Source of the DNA: a bacterium
GTDB taxonomy: Bacteria; Krumholzibacteriota; Krumholzibacteriia; LZORAL124-64-63
Reading direction: 5' to 3'
NCBI GenBank assembly: GCA_030635025.1
Contig: DAOVZQ010000184.1
Coordinates: 1 to 5,929, forward strand
DNA length: 5,929 nt
A program made the translations under genes and the position numbers. The notes beneath the pieces were generated by a model. The model was not told the origin of the DNA, searched no databases, and was given only the letters and a program-made list of their open reading frames with translations. Shown here in pieces: positions 5,781-5,929 of the stretch; within the stretch, counting starts at the first letter, position 1, and each line of letters begins with the position of its first letter.

Positions 5781-5929
5781 ATGTTCGGTCGCGGTTTGGC
5801 AGGTCGGCCCCTCATCACGGCTCTGATCGCCCTTGTACTTCTGTCGACGGGCAACTTTGCCGCCGCCGAAAACGATGCGGACAGCCGAATCGATCTTCAG
5901 TTCTGGGGCCGGGCCAAGTTCGACGCTCA
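5781..5929 (+). CDS. Exported protein, probable porin (partial, C-terminus beyond right edge)
   Basis: The first 49 codons of a gene cut by the right edge. Residues 1-29 are a clear Sec signal peptide: positively charged start MFGRGLAGR, hydrophobic core PLITALIALVLL, and cleavage near FAAA before ENDADS. The mature start reads SRIDLQFWGRAKFDA, alternating polar and hydrophobic residues with G-AKFDA, much like the first beta strand of porins (compare the GYIKLD or GRAKFD starts of DcaP-like and related trimeric porins). The consensus ribosome binding site suits an abundant outer membrane protein. With under 50 residues visible, the porin call is an inference; another beta-barrel or a periplasmic protein remains possible. 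The signal peptide itself is secure. Confidence 0.6.
   Translation, partial: MFGRGLAGRPLITALIALVLLSTGNFAAAENDADSRIDLQFWGRAKFDA

Overview
This window looks like chromosomal DNA from a Gram-negative (diderm) bacterium of fairly high GC. The reasons are a TonB/ExbB-type energising operon, Sec signal peptides of outer-membrane-directed proteins, an apparent porin start, and a large membrane-bound hybrid histidine kinase of the kind common in Proteobacteria, Deltaproteobacteria-like lineages and related candidate phyla. No marker gene here fixes the phylum. There are no RNA genes, insertion sequences, integrases or CRISPR arrays.

Layout, left to right. Positions 1-615 (minus) hold the first 205 codons of a MotA/TolQ/ExbB-family protein with a long coiled-coil periplasmic extension; it runs off the left edge. 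Its start overlaps the stop of a complete DUF3450 gene (612-1370, minus) in an ATGA junction, so the two are translationally coupled. They look like the head of the widespread DUF3450 / TolQ-like / ExbB / ExbD / TonB operon, whose remainder would lie beyond the left edge. A 225-bp divergent intergenic region (1371-1595) separates this operon from a 1147-residue hybrid sensor histidine kinase (1596-5039, plus). The kinase has a signal sequence, one further membrane segment, a PAS-GAF-PAS-PAS-PAS sensor tail, a HisKA/HATPase core and a C-terminal receiver. It faces, 18 bp away, a convergent GNAT acetyltransferase gene (5058-5600, minus). A second divergent intergenic region (5601-5780) leads to the first 49 codons of an exported protein, probably a porin, which runs off the right edge (5781-5929, plus).

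Working together: the TonB-type motor and the porin both belong to envelope transport, and the kinase could sense an intracellular or redox cue and control such functions. That link is only inferred from proximity. The least explained material is in the two divergent intergenic regions. One holds an inverted repeat of CACGTGA-type arms framing the putative kinase promoter. The other holds a paired 11-bp near-palindrome upstream of the porin, which can act as two operators three helical turns apart or as one leader stem-loop, plus a separate 13-bp palindrome next to the acetyltransferase. No gene-free stretch exceeds 300 bases. I see no clearly new multi-gene system; the genes are recognisable families in a plausible but partly cut-off context.
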